Shown: positions 28,958 through 39,685, counted from the first letter of the stretch. The stretch: 54,589 nt of DNA from Falsirhodobacter deserti (GCF_004015795.1 NZ_ML137218.1:242949-297537), one strand, 5' to 3'. The notes: generated by a model not told the origin, from the letters alone. Translations and numbers: made by a program.

Positions 28958-30442
28958 ATGTTCGAGAATCTGTCTGAACGGCTTGGCGGCGTCTTCGATC
29001 GTCTGACCCGTCAGGGCGCACTGACCGACGAGGATGTGTCCACCGCCCTGCGCGAAGTTCGCACGGCCCTGCTGGAAGCGGACGTGTCGCTGCCCGTGGC
29101 GCGCGAATTCGTCAAGCGGGTGCAGGCGAAGGCCGCGGGCCAGCATGTCACGAAATCGGTGACGCCGGGCCAGCAGGTCGTGAAGATCGTGCATGACGAA
29201 CTGGTGGCCGTGCTGCAGGGCGAAGGCCCCGCCGACGCGCTGAAGATCGACAACCCGCCTGCCGCGATCGTGATGGTGGGTCTGCAGGGTTCGGGCAAGA
29301 CGACGACGACGGCGAAGATCGCCAAGCGCCTGAAGGACCGGGACGGCAAGCGCATCCTGCTGGCCTCGCTGGACACGAACCGCCCCGCCGCGATGGAGCA
29401 GCTGGCGATTCTGGCCGGTCAGGTCGGGGTGGACAGCCTGCCGATCATCATGGGCCAGTCGGCGGTGGAAATCGCCAAGCGCGCCAAGACGCAGGCCACG
29501 ATGGGCGGCTATGACGTCGTGATGCTGGATACCGCGGGCCGTCTGCACATCGACGAAGTGCTGATGTCCGAGGTTCAGGCCGTTCGCGATATCGCCCAGC
29601 CGCGTGAAACGCTGCTGGTGGTCGATGGCCTGACCGGTCAGGACGCGGTGAACGTGGCCACCCAGTTCGACGGGCAGGTCGGCATCTCGGGTGTTGTGCT
29701 GACGCGGATGGATGGTGACGGGCGCGGCGGTGCCGCACTGTCGATGCGCCACATCACCGGCAAGCCGATCCGCTTTGTCGGCTTGGGCGAGAAGATGGAC
29801 GCGCTTGAGGCGTTCGAGCCCGAACGTGTTGCTGGCCGCATCCTTGGCATGGGCGACATCGTCGCACTGGTCGAAAAGGCGCGCGAGACGTTTGAGGCCG
29901 AGCAGGCCGAGCGGATGGCCAGGCGCTTCGCCAAGGGCCTGTTCAATATGAACGATCTGAAGGCGCAGCTGGACCAGATGCTGAAGATGGGCGGCATGCA
30001 GGGCGTCATGGGCATGCTTCCGGGCATGGGCAAGATGCAGAAGGCCGCGGCCGAAGCGGGCATGGACGACAAGATGCTGCGCCGCCAGATCGCGCTGATC
30101 AACTCCATGACCAAGAAGGAGCGGGCAAACCCCGACCTTCTGCAGGCCAGCCGCAAGAAGCGCATCGCTGCCGGTGCGGGGCTTGAGGTTTCGGAACTGA
30201 ACAAGCTTCTGAAGCAGCACCGCCAGATGGCGGACATGATGAAGAAGATGGGCAAGGGCGGCGCGATGAAGCAGGCGCTGAAGGGCATGATGGGCGGCAA
30301 GACGCCCGATCTGGCCAACATGAACCCTGCCGAACTGGAAGCCGCAGCCAAGGCGATGAAGGGCGGCATGCCGGGGGGCATGGGCCTTCCGCGCGGGATG
30401 ACGCTGCCGTCGGGCCTTTCGGGGATGATGCGCAAGAAATGA
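28958..30442 (+). CDS. ffh: Signal recognition particle protein Ffh
   Basis: Ffh binds signal sequences and 4.5S RNA and delivers ribosomes to FtsY at the membrane. The 494 residues have the N domain (FENLSERLGGVFDRLTRQGALTDEDV), the GTPase G domain with GLQGSGKTTTTAKIAKRL, LASLDTNRPAAMEQL, DTAGRLHID and the GLTGQDAVN segment, and a Met-rich M domain (MGGMQGVMGMLPGMGKMQ; GMPGGMGLPRGM). Start at 28958, spaced from GGAAAGGG, is preferred over an ATG two codons upstream that touches that site. Confidence 0.96.
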   Translation: MFENLSERLGGVFDRLTRQGALTDEDVSTALREVRTALLEADVSLPVAREFVKRVQAKAAGQHVTKSVTPGQQVVKIVHDELVAVLQGEGPADALKIDNPPAAIVMVGLQGSGKTTTTAKIAKRLKDRDGKRILLASLDTNRPAAMEQLAILAGQVGVDSLPIIMGQSAVEIAKRAKTQATMGGYDVVMLDTAGRLHIDEVLMSEVQAVRDIAQPRETLLVVDGLTGQDAVNVATQFDGQVGISGVVLTRMDGDGRGGAALSMRHITGKPIRFVGLGEKMDALEAFEPERVAGRILGMGDIVALVEKARETFEAEQAERMARRFAKGLFNMNDLKAQLDQMLKMGGMQGVMGMLPGMGKMQKAAAEAGMDDKMLRRQIALINSMTKKERANPDLLQASRKKRIAAGAGLEVSELNKLLKQHRQMADMMKKMGKGGAMKQALKGMMGGKTPDLANMNPAELEAAAKAMKGGMPGGMGLPRGMTLPSGLSGMMRKK

Positions 30443-30972
30443 TCGGTCTGTCCAACACTCCGGTTCTGGAAACGGAACGGCTGATCCTGCGCGCCCCGAT
30501 CGCGACGGATTATCCCGTCTTCGCGGAATTCTATGCATCCGAACGGACGCAGCACATGGGCGGCCCGCTTGATGCAGCCAAGGCATGGCGGGCGTTCGGC
30601 CACATCATCGGCCACTGGGCGATGCGCGGCTTTGGCATGTTCACGATCACGGACCGCACCTCGGGCGCAGCGCTTGGCATGACCGGCGCGTGGTTTCCCC
30701 ATGGCTGGCCCGAGCAGGAGGTCGGCTGGTCCCTGTGGTCGGCGGAGCATGAAGGCAAGGGCATCGCGGCCGAGGCGGCACGCGCGGCGCTGCAGTATGT
30801 CTGGACCGTTCTGCAATGGGACACGGCCGTCAGCTATGTTGATACGGCGAACACCAGTTCGGCGGCACTGGCCGCGCGTCTGGGGGCGGTGATCGATCCG
30901 CAGGCGGTGAAGCTGCCCGTTGATGTGCCGCTGGACGTCTGGCGCCACACGAAACCGGAGGGCCTTGCATGA
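30439..30972 (+). CDS. GNAT family N-acetyltransferase
   Basis: This 177-residue acetyltransferase resembles the RimJ/RimL group: ETERLILRAPIATDYPVF at the start, EVGWSLWSAEHEGKGIAAEAARAAL with the acetyl-CoA-binding loop, and VSYVDTANTSSAALAARLGA. The substrate is probably an N-terminus or small molecule and cannot be predicted. Its ATG overlaps the ffh stop (ATGA) and its stop overlaps the start of the chorismate mutase gene, so the three are one operon. Confidence 0.9.
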   Translation: MIGLSNTPVLETERLILRAPIATDYPVFAEFYASERTQHMGGPLDAAKAWRAFGHIIGHWAMRGFGMFTITDRTSGAALGMTGAWFPHGWPEQEVGWSLWSAEHEGKGIAAEAARAALQYVWTVLQWDTAVSYVDTANTSSAALAARLGAVIDPQAVKLPVDVPLDVWRHTKPEGLA

Positions 30973-31265
30973 CCGACACCGCCGAACGCGCGCAGGTGCT
31001 GCTGAAAGAACATCGGGACGCTATCGACAGGCTGGATGCGATCCTTGTCTACACGCTGGCAGAACGGTTCAGCCAGACGCAGGCAGTGGGCAAGCTGAAG
31101 GCCGAATACGATCTGCCCCCCGCCGACGCTTCGAGGGAAGCGCGGCAGATCGAACGGCTGGAACGGTTGAGCCGCGAGGCAGACCTGGACCCCGAATTCG
31201 CCAAGAAATTCCTGAACTTCATCATCGCCGAAGTCATCAGGCATCACGAACAACACCAAAAATGA
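30969..31265 (+). CDS. Chorismate mutase (AroQ type)
   Basis: This enzyme converts chorismate to prephenate for Phe and Tyr synthesis. The 98 residues form the three-helix AroQ pattern: [50 protein letters not shown] with conserved Arg, Lys and Glu positions, and [15 protein letters not shown]. It is a stand-alone mutase without a dehydratase or DAHP synthase fusion. It lies between the GNAT gene (ATGA overlap) and rpsP. Confidence 0.88.
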   Translation: MTDTAERAQVLLKEHRDAIDRLDAILVYTLAERFSQTQAVGKLKAEYDLPPADASREARQIERLERLSREADLDPEFAKKFLNFIIAEVIRHHEQHQK

Positions 31266-31302
31266 CCGCATCGCGGTCTGCCATATTCAAGGAGTATCCC
31301 AA

Positions 31303-31659
31303 ATGGCCATGAAAATCCGTCTCGCCCGTGGTGGTTCGAAAAAGCGTCCGCACTACGCCATCGTTGCGTCCGATTCGCGCATGCCGCGCGACGGCCGCTT
31401 CCTGGAGAAGCTGGGCACGTACAACCCGCTGCTGGCCAAGGACGACGAACGTCGCATTGTCATGAACGTGGAGCGTGTGCAGCACTGGCTGGCACAAGGC
31501 GCCCAGCCGACCGACCGCGTTGCACGCTTCCTGGAAGCTGCAGGCCTGAAAGCCAAGGCGGAGCGCAACAACCCCAAAGCTGCCGTTCCGGGCAAAAAGG
31601 CGTCCGAACTGGCCGCCAAGAAAGCCGCTCGTAACGCCGCTCCGGCTGACGCCGAGTAA
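31303..31659 (+). CDS. rpsP: 30S ribosomal protein S16
   Basis: S16 is a 30S assembly protein. The 118 residues begin [21 protein letters not shown], the family signature, followed by [15 protein letters not shown] Lys/Ala-rich tail of about 35 residues extends beyond the E. coli length, as is common in alphaproteobacteria. An AAGGAG site precedes the ATG. It is followed after three bases by rimM. Confidence 0.97.
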   Translation: MAMKIRLARGGSKKRPHYAIVASDSRMPRDGRFLEKLGTYNPLLAKDDERRIVMNVERVQHWLAQGAQPTDRVARFLEAAGLKAKAERNNPKAAVPGKKASELAAKKAARNAAPADAE

Positions 31660-31662
31660 CCG

Positions 31663-32160
31663 ATGGCGGGGGACGGTATCTGCGTGGGCGCAATCGCCGG
31701 ATCTTTCGGCGTGCGCGGCGAGGTGCGGCTGAAAAGCTTCTGCGCCGAACCGGCGGCCATTGCCGATTACGGTCCCCTGACCGCCGAAGACGGCCGCAGT
31801 TTCAAGATCACGCTGACACGCCCCGTGGCGGGTGGTCTTGGGGCGCGGCTGTCAGGCATCTCGACCAAGGAAGAGGCGGACGCGCTGAAAGGCACGCGGC
31901 TTTATGCAAGCCGTGACCGTCTGCCCGCCCTTGGCGACGACGAATTCTATCACAGCGACCTGATCGGGCTGGAGGTGCGTGACACCGGCGGCCAGCTTCT
32001 GGGGCGCGTGTCGGCCGTCCACAACTATGGCGCCGATGATATCATCGAGGTGCAGACAAAGGGCGAAAGCCTGCTTCTGCCCTTTACCCGCGCCGTGGTT
32101 CCCACGGTCGATCTGGCGGCGGGCCGCATCGTGGCCGATCCGCCCGAGGTTTCCGAATGA
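31663..32160 (+). CDS. rimM: 16S rRNA processing factor RimM
   Basis: RimM binds S19 and helps 30S head maturation. The 165 residues have the N-terminal barrel ([20 protein letters not shown]) and a PRC-barrel C-terminal domain ([15 protein letters not shown]...[23 protein letters not shown]). It follows rpsP as usual, but the next gene is trmB through an ATGA overlap rather than trmD. Confidence 0.95.
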   Translation: MAGDGICVGAIAGSFGVRGEVRLKSFCAEPAAIADYGPLTAEDGRSFKITLTRPVAGGLGARLSGISTKEEADALKGTRLYASRDRLPALGDDEFYHSDLIGLEVRDTGGQLLGRVSAVHNYGADDIIEVQTKGESLLLPFTRAVVPTVDLAAGRIVADPPEVSE

Positions 32161-32843
32161 AAGAACTTCACCCAGAACGTCGCAACTTCTATGGTCGTAT
32201 CCACGGCAAGACGTTGCGCCAAAGCCAGAAAACCTATCTGTCCGAGGATCTGGACGTTCTGCGCCCGCGCGGCATCACGTGGGATGAAAACCCCGAACGC
32301 AAGCCGATCGACCCGGCGGCGCTTTTCGGTGGCAAGGATGTCTGGCTGGAGGTGGGCTTCGGCGGGGGGGAGCACATGGTGGCCATGGCCGCCCGCTACC
32401 GCGAGGTCGGCATCATCGGGTGCGAGCCGTTCGTGAACGGCGTGGCCATGCTGCTGGGCAAGATCCGCGAAGCCGAGGTGACGAATGTTGCCGTGCATCC
32501 GGGAGATGCGCGCGATCTTATGGACGTGCTGCCCGAGGCAAGCATTTCCAAGGCCTTCCTGAACTATCCCGATCCCTGGCCCAAGGCGCGGCACCACCGC
32601 CGCCGCTTTGTTACGCCCGACCATCTGGAACCGCTGTTCCGCGTGATGAAGCCGGGGGCGGAATTCCGCGTGGCATCGGATATTCCCGACTATATCCGCC
32701 AAACGCTGGAGGAGGGCCCGAAAGCCGGCTTCACGCTGGTGCATGAAGGGCCGGATGCGTGGGATGACTGGCATTCCACCCGCTATGAACAGAAGGCGCT
32801 GCGCGAAGGTCGCGCCCCCCATTACGTGACCTTCCGCCGATAA
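32157..32843 (+). CDS. trmB: tRNA (guanine-46-N7)-methyltransferase
   Basis: TrmB methylates G46 of tRNA with SAM. The 228 residues show the SAM-binding [14 protein letters not shown] and the TrmB signature [17 protein letters not shown], and the C-terminal [18 protein letters not shown] with the conserved Thr-Arg-Tyr-Glu. It overlaps rimM by four bases and lies 42 bases before aroA. No trmD or rplS is found here. Confidence 0.95.
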   Translation: MKELHPERRNFYGRIHGKTLRQSQKTYLSEDLDVLRPRGITWDENPERKPIDPAALFGGKDVWLEVGFGGGEHMVAMAARYREVGIIGCEPFVNGVAMLLGKIREAEVTNVAVHPGDARDLMDVLPEASISKAFLNYPDPWPKARHHRRRFVTPDHLEPLFRVMKPGAEFRVASDIPDYIRQTLEEGPKAGFTLVHEGPDAWDDWHSTRYEQKALREGRAPHYVTFRR

Positions 32844-32885
32844 GCATGACATGCTAAGGGCGTTTCCAGCATGAAGGAGACGCCC

Positions 32886-34223
32886 ATGTCCGGCCACGGC
32901 ACGCCCAAACCCATGACCGCCCAACGCTCCGGCCCGCTTTCGGGTGTGGCCGAGGTGCCGGGGGACAAGTCGATCAGCCACCGTTCGCTGATCCTTGGCG
33001 CAATGGCCGTGGGTGAAACCAGGATTACCGGGCTTCTTGAAGGGCAGGACGTGCTGGACACGGCCGCCGCCATGCGCGCCTTCGGGGCCGAGGTGATCCA
33101 GCACGGGCAGGGCAGCTGGTCTGTTCACGGCGTGGGCGTTGGCGGCTTCCGCGAGCCGGAGCAGGTGATCGACTGCGGCAATTCGGGCACCGGCGTTCGG
33201 CTGATCATGGGGGCGATGGCAACATCCCCCATCACCGCCACCTTCACGGGCGATGCCTCGTTGCGCAAGCGGCCGATGGGGCGGGTGACGGACCCGCTGG
33301 CGCTGTTTGGCACGCAGGCCTTCGGCCGCAAGGGCGGGCGGCTTCCGATGACGCTGGTGGGGGCCGCCGATCCAGTTCCCGTGCGATACGAGGTTCCGAT
33401 GCCCTCGGCGCAGGTGAAATCCGCGGTTCTGCTGGCTGGCCTGAATGCGCCGGGCGAAACTGTGGTGATCGAGCGGGAGGCGACGCGCGATCATTCCGAA
33501 CGGATGCTGGCGGGCTTTGGTGCGCAGCTGCATGTGGAACGGACAGCTGCGGGCAATGTCATCACCCTGACAGGCCAGCCAGAGCTGCGCCCGCAGGTGG
33601 TGGCTGTTCCGCGCGATCCGTCTTCGGCGGCATTTCCGGTCTGCGCGGCGCTGATCGTGGAAGGGTCCGAAATTTTCGTGCCCGGTGTCAGCCAGAACCT
33701 GACGCGCAACGGCCTTTACCCCACGCTGGTCGAAATGGGCGCCGACATCGCCTTCGAGAACGAGCGGGAGGAAGGGGGCGAGCCCGTGGCCGACCTGCGT
33801 GTGAAATTCTCGTCCCTGAAGGGGATCGAGGTTCCGCCCGAACGTGCACCTTCGATGATCGATGAATATCCGGTGCTGTCGGTCGTTGCCGCCTTTGCCG
33901 AAGGCAAGACGGTGATGCGCGGTGTGAAGGAGCTGCGCGTGAAGGAATCCGACCGGATCGACGCGATGGCGCGGGGCCTTGAGGCTTGCGGCGTGCGCGT
34001 GGAGGAGGAAGAGGATACGCTGATCGTTCACGGCACCGGCGGCACGGTTCCCGGCGGGGCGACGGTGGCCGTTCATCTGGACCACCGCATCGCGATGAGC
34101 TTCCTGGTGCTGGGGTTGGCCGCGCAGAACCCGGTGACCGTGGATGACGGGGAGGCGGTTGCAACCTCGTTCCCCGTGTTCGGCGCGCTGATGACGGGGC
34201 TGGGTGCGGATATCCGCGCATGA
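32886..34223 (+). CDS. aroA: 3-phosphoshikimate 1-carboxyvinyltransferase (EPSP synthase), class II-like
   Basis: The enzyme adds the enolpyruvyl group of PEP to shikimate-3-phosphate. The 445 residues contain [72 protein letters not shown] and [13 protein letters not shown], a pattern close to the Agrobacterium CP4-type enzyme. At the PEP/glyphosate loop the sequence is GNSGTGVRL, with Gly101 where CP4 has Ala100. I chose the ATG at 32886, six bases after AAGGAGA, over an ATG five codons upstream. The stop overlaps cmk. Confidence 0.95.
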   Translation: MSGHGTPKPMTAQRSGPLSGVAEVPGDKSISHRSLILGAMAVGETRITGLLEGQDVLDTAAAMRAFGAEVIQHGQGSWSVHGVGVGGFREPEQVIDCGNSGTGVRLIMGAMATSPITATFTGDASLRKRPMGRVTDPLALFGTQAFGRKGGRLPMTLVGAADPVPVRYEVPMPSAQVKSAVLLAGLNAPGETVVIEREATRDHSERMLAGFGAQLHVERTAAGNVITLTGQPELRPQVVAVPRDPSSAAFPVCAALIVEGSEIFVPGVSQNLTRNGLYPTLVEMGADIAFENEREEGGEPVADLRVKFSSLKGIEVPPERAPSMIDEYPVLSVVAAFAEGKTVMRGVKELRVKESDRIDAMARGLEACGVRVEEEEDTLIVHGTGGTVPGGATVAVHLDHRIAMSFLVLGLAAQNPVTVDDGEAVATSFPVFGALMTGLGADIRA

Positions 34224-34825
34224 TCTTCACCGTTGCCATCGACGGGCCTGCCGCGGCGGGGAAAGGCACCATCTCACGGGCCGTGGCGCAGCAGTTCGGG
34301 CTCCGGCATCTGGATACGGGGCTGCTGTACCGCGCTGTCGGGGCAAGGGTGGCGAATGGCGATGATCCGGTGGCGGCCGCCGAAGGGCTGACGCCCGAGG
34401 ATCTTGCGCGGGGCGATCTGCGCAGCCTTGCCGCAGGGGAAGCGGCAAGCCGCGTGGCGGTGATGCCCGACGTGCGCGCCGCGCTGGTGGACTTCCAGCG
34501 CCGCTTTGCGCGGGCCGAGGGGGGCGCGGTGCTGGACGGGCGCGACATCGGAACCGTCATCTGCCCCGAGGCGGAGGTGAAGTTGTTCGTGACTGCCAGC
34601 CCCGAGGTTCGGGCCCAACGCCGCTGGCTGGAAGTGGGGGGCGACAAGGACGAGGTGCTGGCGCAGGTGATCGAACGGGATCGCCGCGACGCCGAACGGG
34701 CCACGGCGCCCATGGTGGCCGCGCCGGATGCGCTCTTGCTTGACCCGACGGAAATGGGTATATCGACCGCAGTCGAGCCGGCCGCGAGAGCCATCCGCGA
34801 GGCGTTTGGACAGGGTCGGGCGTAA
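34220..34825 (+). CDS. cmk: (d)CMP kinase
   Basis: Cmk phosphorylates CMP and dCMP. The 201 residues show the P-loop [27 protein letters not shown], the [29 protein letters not shown] segment and the LID-region [13 protein letters not shown]. The order aroA-cmk-rpsA is conserved in alpha- and gammaproteobacteria. It overlaps aroA by ATGA. Confidence 0.96.
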   Translation: MIFTVAIDGPAAAGKGTISRAVAQQFGLRHLDTGLLYRAVGARVANGDDPVAAAEGLTPEDLARGDLRSLAAGEAASRVAVMPDVRAALVDFQRRFARAEGGAVLDGRDIGTVICPEAEVKLFVTASPEVRAQRRWLEVGGDKDEVLAQVIERDRRDAERATAPMVAAPDALLLDPTEMGISTAVEPAARAIREAFGQGRA

Positions 34826-34921
34826 GCCTCGGCCCTTTCGTGTTTCCCGTGATCCGTTTCGAAAAGACCGGCGGAGCCAACCGCCAGGCCCGTATAGCTT
34901 TATAAAGGAAACCAAAACCGC

Positions 34922-36601
34922 ATGTGCGCTAAAGCTACCATGGAAGAATTCGAAGCCCTTCTGAAAGAGAGCTTCGAGATCGACACCCCTGACGAGGGTT
35001 CGGTCGTCAAAGGCAAGGTCATCGCCATCGAGGCAGGCCAGGCCATCATCGACGTCGGCTACAAGATGGAAGGCCGCGTTGATCTGAAAGAATTCGCAAA
35101 CCCCGGCGAGACCGCTGACATCAGCGTCGGCGACGAAGTCGAGGTTTATCTGGACCGCGTCGAGAACGCCCGTGGCGAGGCTGTCATCAGCCGTGAAAAA
35201 GCCCGCCGCGAAGAAGCGTGGGACCGTCTGGAAAAAGCCTATGCCTCCGAGGCCCGCGTCGAAGGCGCGATCTTCGGCCGCGTCAAGGGCGGCTTCACCG
35301 TGGATCTGGGCGGCGCTGTTGCGTTCCTGCCGGGTTCGCAGGTCGATGTGCGCCCCGTGCGCGATGCCGGCCCGCTGATGGGGCTGAAGCAGCCGTTCCA
35401 GATCCTGAAGATGGCCCGTCGCCGCGGCAACATCGTGGTTTCGCGTCGGGCGATCCTGGAAGAATCGCGTGCCGAACAGCGCGCCGAGGTCATCTCGAAC
35501 CTGCACGAAGGCCAGACGGTCGACGGCGTGGTCAAGAACATCACCGAATACGGTGCGTTCGTTGATCTGGGCGGCGTTGACGGCCTGCTGCATGTTACCG
35601 ACATGGCATGGCGCCGCGTCAACCACCCGTCCGAGATCCTGTCGATCGGCGAGACCGTGAAGGTCCAGGTCATCAAGATCAACAAGGACACCCACCGTAT
35701 CAGCCTGGGCATGAAGCAGCTCCAGTCCGATCCGTGGGATTCGGTGGAACAGCAGTACCCGCTGGGTTCGGTCCACAAGGGCCGCGTCACGAACATCACC
35801 GATTACGGTGCATTCGTGGAGCTGGAAGCCGGCGTCGAGGGTCTGGTTCACGTCTCGGAAATGTCCTGGACGAAAAAGAACGTGCACCCCGGCAAGATCG
35901 TCTCGACCTCGCAGGAAGTCGACGTCATGGTTCTGGAGATCGACAGCGCCAAGCGTCGCGTCTCGCTGGGCCTGAAGCAGACGATGCGCAACCCGTGGGA
36001 AGTCTTCGCGGAAACGCACCCGGTCGGTTCGGGGATCGAAGGCGAAGTCAAGAACATCACGGAATTCGGTCTGTTCATCGGCCTCGACAACGACATCGAC
36101 GGCATGGTCCACCTTTCGGACCTGTCCTGGGACCAGCGCGGCGAAGACGCGATCCAGAACTACCGCAAGGGCGACACGGTTCAGGCCGCCGTCACCGAAG
36201 TGGACGTCGAGAAGGAGCGCATCTCGCTCTCCATCAAGGCTCTGGGCGAAGACACGTTTTCGGACGCTGTTGACGGCGTGAAGCGCGGCTCGATCGTGAC
36301 CTGCAACGTGACCGCCATCGAAGAAGGCGGGATCGAGGTCGAGTACAACGGCATGAAAGCCTTCATCCGCCGTTCGGATCTGGCCCGTGACCGTGCCGAC
36401 CAGCGCCCCGAGCGTTTCCAGGTTGGCGACAAGGTCGATGCCCGCGTGACCAACGTGGACAGCAAGACCCGCCGTCTGGGCCTGTCGATCAAAGCGCGCG
36501 AGATCGCGGAAGAAAAAGAAGCTGTCGAACAGTACGGCTCCTCGGATTCCGGCGCTTCGCTGGGCGACATCCTGGGCGCTGCGCTGAAAGATCGCAGCTG
36601 A
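34922..36601 (+). CDS. rpsA: 30S ribosomal protein S1
   Basis: S1 binds mRNA and 30S. The 559 residues contain six S1 repeats, recognisable from GSVVKGKVIAIEAGQAIIDVGYK, EGAIFGRVKGGFTVDLG, TVDGVVKNITEYGAFVDLGGVDGLLHVTDMAW, SVHKGRVTNITDYGAFVELEAGVEGLVHVSEMSW, GSGIEGEVKNITEFGLFIGLD and GSIVTCNVTAIEEGGIEVE. An AAAGGAAA site precedes the ATG. A strong terminator follows. Confidence 0.97.
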   Translation: MCAKATMEEFEALLKESFEIDTPDEGSVVKGKVIAIEAGQAIIDVGYKMEGRVDLKEFANPGETADISVGDEVEVYLDRVENARGEAVISREKARREEAWDRLEKAYASEARVEGAIFGRVKGGFTVDLGGAVAFLPGSQVDVRPVRDAGPLMGLKQPFQILKMARRRGNIVVSRRAILEESRAEQRAEVISNLHEGQTVDGVVKNITEYGAFVDLGGVDGLLHVTDMAWRRVNHPSEILSIGETVKVQVIKINKDTHRISLGMKQLQSDPWDSVEQQYPLGSVHKGRVTNITDYGAFVELEAGVEGLVHVSEMSWTKKNVHPGKIVSTSQEVDVMVLEIDSAKRRVSLGLKQTMRNPWEVFAETHPVGSGIEGEVKNITEFGLFIGLDNDIDGMVHLSDLSWDQRGEDAIQNYRKGDTVQAAVTEVDVEKERISLSIKALGEDTFSDAVDGVKRGSIVTCNVTAIEEGGIEVEYNGMKAFIRRSDLARDRADQRPERFQVGDKVDARVTNVDSKTRRLGLSIKAREIAEEKEAVEQYGSSDSGASLGDILGAALKDRS

Positions 36602-36624
36602 TCCTTCGCACCGACATGGAAAGG

Positions 36625-36649
36625 CCCCGCATCTTGCGGGGTCTTTTTT
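36625..36649 (+). terminator. Rho-independent terminator after rpsA
   Basis: CCCCGC, loop ATCTT, GCGGGG, then TCTTTTTT. Confidence 0.9.
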
Positions 36650-36727
36650 CATTCCAGATTTGTTATCGGGCACAACCTGCCCTATAACCAGTAGGATAGA
36701 TGGTCCATCATCGAAGGCGGGGGAACG

Positions 36728-37009
36728 ATGATCCGATCGGAACTGATCCAGAAGATTGCGGAGGAGAACCCGCATCTGACGCAGCGGCACGTGGAACGCA
36801 TCGTCCATACCGTCTTTGACGAGATCATCGAAGCCCTTTCGCGCGGCGACCGCGTGGAGCTGCGCGGCTTCGGCGCCTTCTCGGTCAAGGCGCGTGAGGC
36901 GCGGACGGGGCGTAATCCCCGTACCGGAGAGGCCGTGGCGGTGGAGGACAAATCCGTGCCCTTCTTCAAGACGGGCAAACTTCTTCGCGACAGGCTGAAT
37001 GGACGGTAA
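36728..37009 (+). CDS. ihfB: Integration host factor subunit beta
   Basis: IHF-beta pairs with IHF-alpha to bend DNA. The 93 residues show the HU/IHF fold: [64 protein letters not shown] with the DNA-intercalating Pro, and [14 protein letters not shown]. It overlaps the lapA-like gene by 11 bases. Confidence 0.95.
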   Translation: MIRSELIQKIAEENPHLTQRHVERIVHTVFDEIIEALSRGDRVELRGFGAFSVKAREARTGRNPRTGEAVAVEDKSVPFFKTGKLLRDRLNGR

Positions 37010-37361
37010 AATGCTGCGCTGGATTCGAATTGTTGTGCTGGTCATCCTGGCGCTGATCCTTCTTGGGGTGGCCGTGGCCAACCGGGAACTGGTGACGATC
37101 AGCCTGCTGCCGGACAGCATCGCGTCCTTCTTCGGGTGGGACTGGTCGTTGCGCATGCCATTGTTCCTTGTGATCCTCCTGGCGGCCGCGCTTGGCCTGC
37201 TGATTGGCTTTGTGTGGGAATTCTTGCGTGAACGCCGGATCCGCACCGCCGCGATCGAAAGCCAGCGCGAAGCTTCGCGCCTGCGCGCCGAGGTTGCCAG
37301 CATGCGCAAGGACCAGCCGCGGGACGAAGTTCTCGCAATCCTTGACGGGAAAGCAAGCTGA
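36999..37361 (+). CDS. lapA: LapA-domain (DUF1049) membrane protein
   Basis: This 120-residue protein has two membrane helices ([19 protein letters not shown] and [22 protein letters not shown]) joined by a short periplasmic loop with [11 protein letters not shown], then a basic coiled-coil tail. LapA with LapB controls lipopolysaccharide synthesis in E. coli; a homologous role here is inferred. It starts inside ihfB (ATG 36999; 37011 is an alternative) and is adjacent to trpF. Confidence 0.82.
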   Translation: MDGKMLRWIRIVVLVILALILLGVAVANRELVTISLLPDSIASFFGWDWSLRMPLFLVILLAAALGLLIGFVWEFLRERRIRTAAIESQREASRLRAEVASMRKDQPRDEVLAILDGKAS

Positions 37362-38024
37362 GTGGCCGATATTCGCGTCAAGATCTGCGGTCTTCGGACG
37401 GAGGCCGACATGCAGGCCGTCGCCGCTTCGGGGGCCCATTACGCAGGTCTGGTGTTCTTTCCGAAGTCGCCGCGCCATCTGACACCTGCGCAGGCGCGGG
37501 TCGTGGCGCTTGCCGCGCCGCCCGGTCTTGCGAAGGTAGCCCTGGTGGTGGATGCGGATGATGCAACGCTTGATGCCATCGTGGAAACCGTTCCGCTGGA
37601 CATGCTGCAACTGCATGGGCATGAAACGCCGGAACGGGTTGCGGGGATCCGTGATCGCTATGGCCTTCCGGTGATGAAGGCGATGGGCGTGGCTGACGAA
37701 GGTGATCTTGCCGGCCTGCTGGAGATGAGCCTTGTTGCCGACCAGCTTCTGATCGATGCCAAGCCGCCCAAGGATGCCGCGCTGCCAGGTGGCAATGGCC
37801 TTTCCTTCGACTGGCGGCTGGTGGGCCGCCGCCGCTGGCTGAAGCCCTGGATGCTTGCAGGTGGACTGACGCCGGAAAACGTGGCCGATGCGATCCGGCT
37901 GACGAATGTGCGGCAGGTCGATGTCTCCTCGGGCGTCGAAGCCTCGCGCGGGGTCAAGGATGCGGGCAAGATCGCGGCTTTCGTGCAGGCTGCAACAGGA
38001 CCTGCCATTCCGCGCCTGCGTTGA
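37362..38024 (+). CDS. trpF: Phosphoribosylanthranilate isomerase
   Basis: TrpF isomerises phosphoribosylanthranilate in tryptophan synthesis. The 220-residue TIM barrel has [12 protein letters not shown] with the catalytic Cys, [26 protein letters not shown], and near the end [10 protein letters not shown] and [15 protein letters not shown]. The start is GTG at 37362, one base after the lapA stop. It is followed by trpB. Confidence 0.96.
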   Translation: MADIRVKICGLRTEADMQAVAASGAHYAGLVFFPKSPRHLTPAQARVVALAAPPGLAKVALVVDADDATLDAIVETVPLDMLQLHGHETPERVAGIRDRYGLPVMKAMGVADEGDLAGLLEMSLVADQLLIDAKPPKDAALPGGNGLSFDWRLVGRRRWLKPWMLAGGLTPENVADAIRLTNVRQVDVSSGVEASRGVKDAGKIAAFVQAATGPAIPRLR

Positions 38025-38073
38025 ACTGCGGATGGATCGGGTATAGACCTGATCCGTCAACAGGAGAGGCGCC

Positions 38074-39306
38074 ATGGCCGAAGACGGTATCAACAGCTTC
38101 ATGAACGGCCCTGATGAACAGGGGCGTTTCGGCATCTTCGGCGGGCGGTTCGTGTCCGAAACGCTGATGCCGCTGATCCTGGATCTTCAGGCGCGTTATG
38201 ACCATGCCAAGACAGACCCAGATTTCTGGGCCGAGATGCATGATCTTTGGACGCATTACGTAGGCCGCCCGTCGCCGCTTTATCATGCCGAACGGCTGAC
38301 CGCGCATCTGGGCGGCGCAAAGATCTATCTGAAGCGGGACGAGCTGAACCACACCGGCGCGCACAAGATCAACAACGTGCTGGGCCAGATCATCCTCGCT
38401 CGCCGCATGGGCAAGACGCGCATCATCGCCGAAACCGGGGCGGGTCAGCATGGCGTGGCCACGGCCACTGTCTGCGCCAAGTTCGGCCTGAAATGCGTCG
38501 TCTACATGGGCGCGCATGATGTGGAACGTCAGGCCCCGAACGTGTTCCGAATGCGCCTTCTGGGGGCCGAGGTCGTGCCCGTGACCAGCGGCCGCGGCAC
38601 GCTGAAGGATGCCATGAACGATGCCCTGCGCGATTGGGTGACGAACGTGGCCGATACCTTCTATTGCATCGGCACGGTTGCGGGCCCGCACCCCTATCCG
38701 GCAATGGTGCGCGATTTCCAGTCGATCATCGGCAAGGAGGTTCGCACCCAACTGGCCGAGCAGGAGGGTGAGGGCCGTCTGCCGGACACGCTGGTGGCGG
38801 CGATCGGCGGCGGATCAAACGCGATGGGGCTGTTCCACCCCTTCCTTGACGACCCTTCGGTGAACATCATCGGCGTGGAAGCGGGCGGCAAGGGCGTGAA
38901 CGAGCAAATGGAGCATTGCGCCAGCCTTTCGGGTGGCCGCCCCGGCGTGCTGCATGGCAACCGCACCTATCTGCTGCAGGACGAGGACGGGCAGATCCTT
39001 GAAGGGTTCTCCATCTCGGCCGGGCTGGATTATCCGGGGATCGGGCCGGAACATGCATGGCTGCACGACACGGGCCGCGCGCAATACGTCTCGATCACCG
39101 ACGTGGAGGCGCTGGAGGCGTTCCAGCTTTGCTGCGCACTGGAAGGCATCATTCCGGCGCTGGAGCCGAGCCACGCGCTGGCCCATGTGATGAAGATCGC
39201 ACCGACCCTGCCGCAGGACCACATCATCGTGATGAACATGTGCGGCCGTGGCGACAAGGACATCTTCACCGTGGCCAAGCATCTGGGCTTCGACATGAAG
39301 ATCTGA
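38074..39306 (+). CDS. trpB: Tryptophan synthase beta chain
   Basis: TrpB joins indole and serine with PLP. The 410 residues contain [12 protein letters not shown], the PLP-lysine in [13 protein letters not shown] (Lys98), [27 protein letters not shown] for phosphate binding, and the C-terminal CGRGDKDIF. trpA is not adjacent in the window, an arrangement common in Rhodobacterales where trpFB and trpA are separate. Confidence 0.97.
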   Translation: MAEDGINSFMNGPDEQGRFGIFGGRFVSETLMPLILDLQARYDHAKTDPDFWAEMHDLWTHYVGRPSPLYHAERLTAHLGGAKIYLKRDELNHTGAHKINNVLGQIILARRMGKTRIIAETGAGQHGVATATVCAKFGLKCVVYMGAHDVERQAPNVFRMRLLGAEVVPVTSGRGTLKDAMNDALRDWVTNVADTFYCIGTVAGPHPYPAMVRDFQSIIGKEVRTQLAEQEGEGRLPDTLVAAIGGGSNAMGLFHPFLDDPSVNIIGVEAGGKGVNEQMEHCASLSGGRPGVLHGNRTYLLQDEDGQILEGFSISAGLDYPGIGPEHAWLHDTGRAQYVSITDVEALEAFQLCCALEGIIPALEPSHALAHVMKIAPTLPQDHIIVMNMCGRGDKDIFTVAKHLGFDMKI

Positions 39307-39310
39307 GGCG

Positions 39311-39685
39311 TCAGCCTGCGTCGATGGCGTGGGCGCGCAAAATCTCCATCGGGACGATCTCCAGCGTGCGCTGATGGGTGGAGGCGAGGGACACTTGCGG
39401 TGCCGCGCCTTCCTGCCACGCCTGAAGAAAGCGGGTGGCGCAAAGGCACCATTTGTCCCCCGCCTTCAGGCCTGCGAACCCGTATTCAGGGCGCGGCGTC
39501 GTCAGGTCGTTTCCCAGATACTTCGACATCGCCAGAAACTCGTCCGTCATCACGGCGCAGACGGTGTGGCGGCCCATGTCGGCGGCGCTGGTATCGCAGC
39601 AGCCATTGCGGAAAAATCCTGTCAGCGGATCAAGCGAGCAGGGCTGAAGCTTCGTTCCAAGCACGTTCACGGACGGATCGGTCAT
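39311..39685 (-). CDS. DUF2237 family protein
   Basis: This 124-residue protein matches the DUF2237 family: [81 protein letters not shown]. Four or more conserved Cys suggest metal binding, but function is unknown. Its ATG overlaps the pth stop (ATGA). Confidence 0.88.
   Translation of the reverse strand: MTDPSVNVLGTKLQPCSLDPLTGFFRNGCCDTSAADMGRHTVCAVMTDEFLAMSKYLGNDLTTPRPEYGFAGLKAGDKWCLCATRFLQAWQEGAAPQVSLASTHQRTLEIVPMEILRAHAIDAG

Noticed and set aside
28724..30586. Upstream extension of the LysR frame across ffh
   Set aside because: The extension is antisense to ffh; the LysR domain begins cleanly at 28723.
34274..37411. 1045-codon minus-strand frame opposite rpsA
   Set aside because: Mirror of repeated S1 domains on the other strand; no domain of its own.
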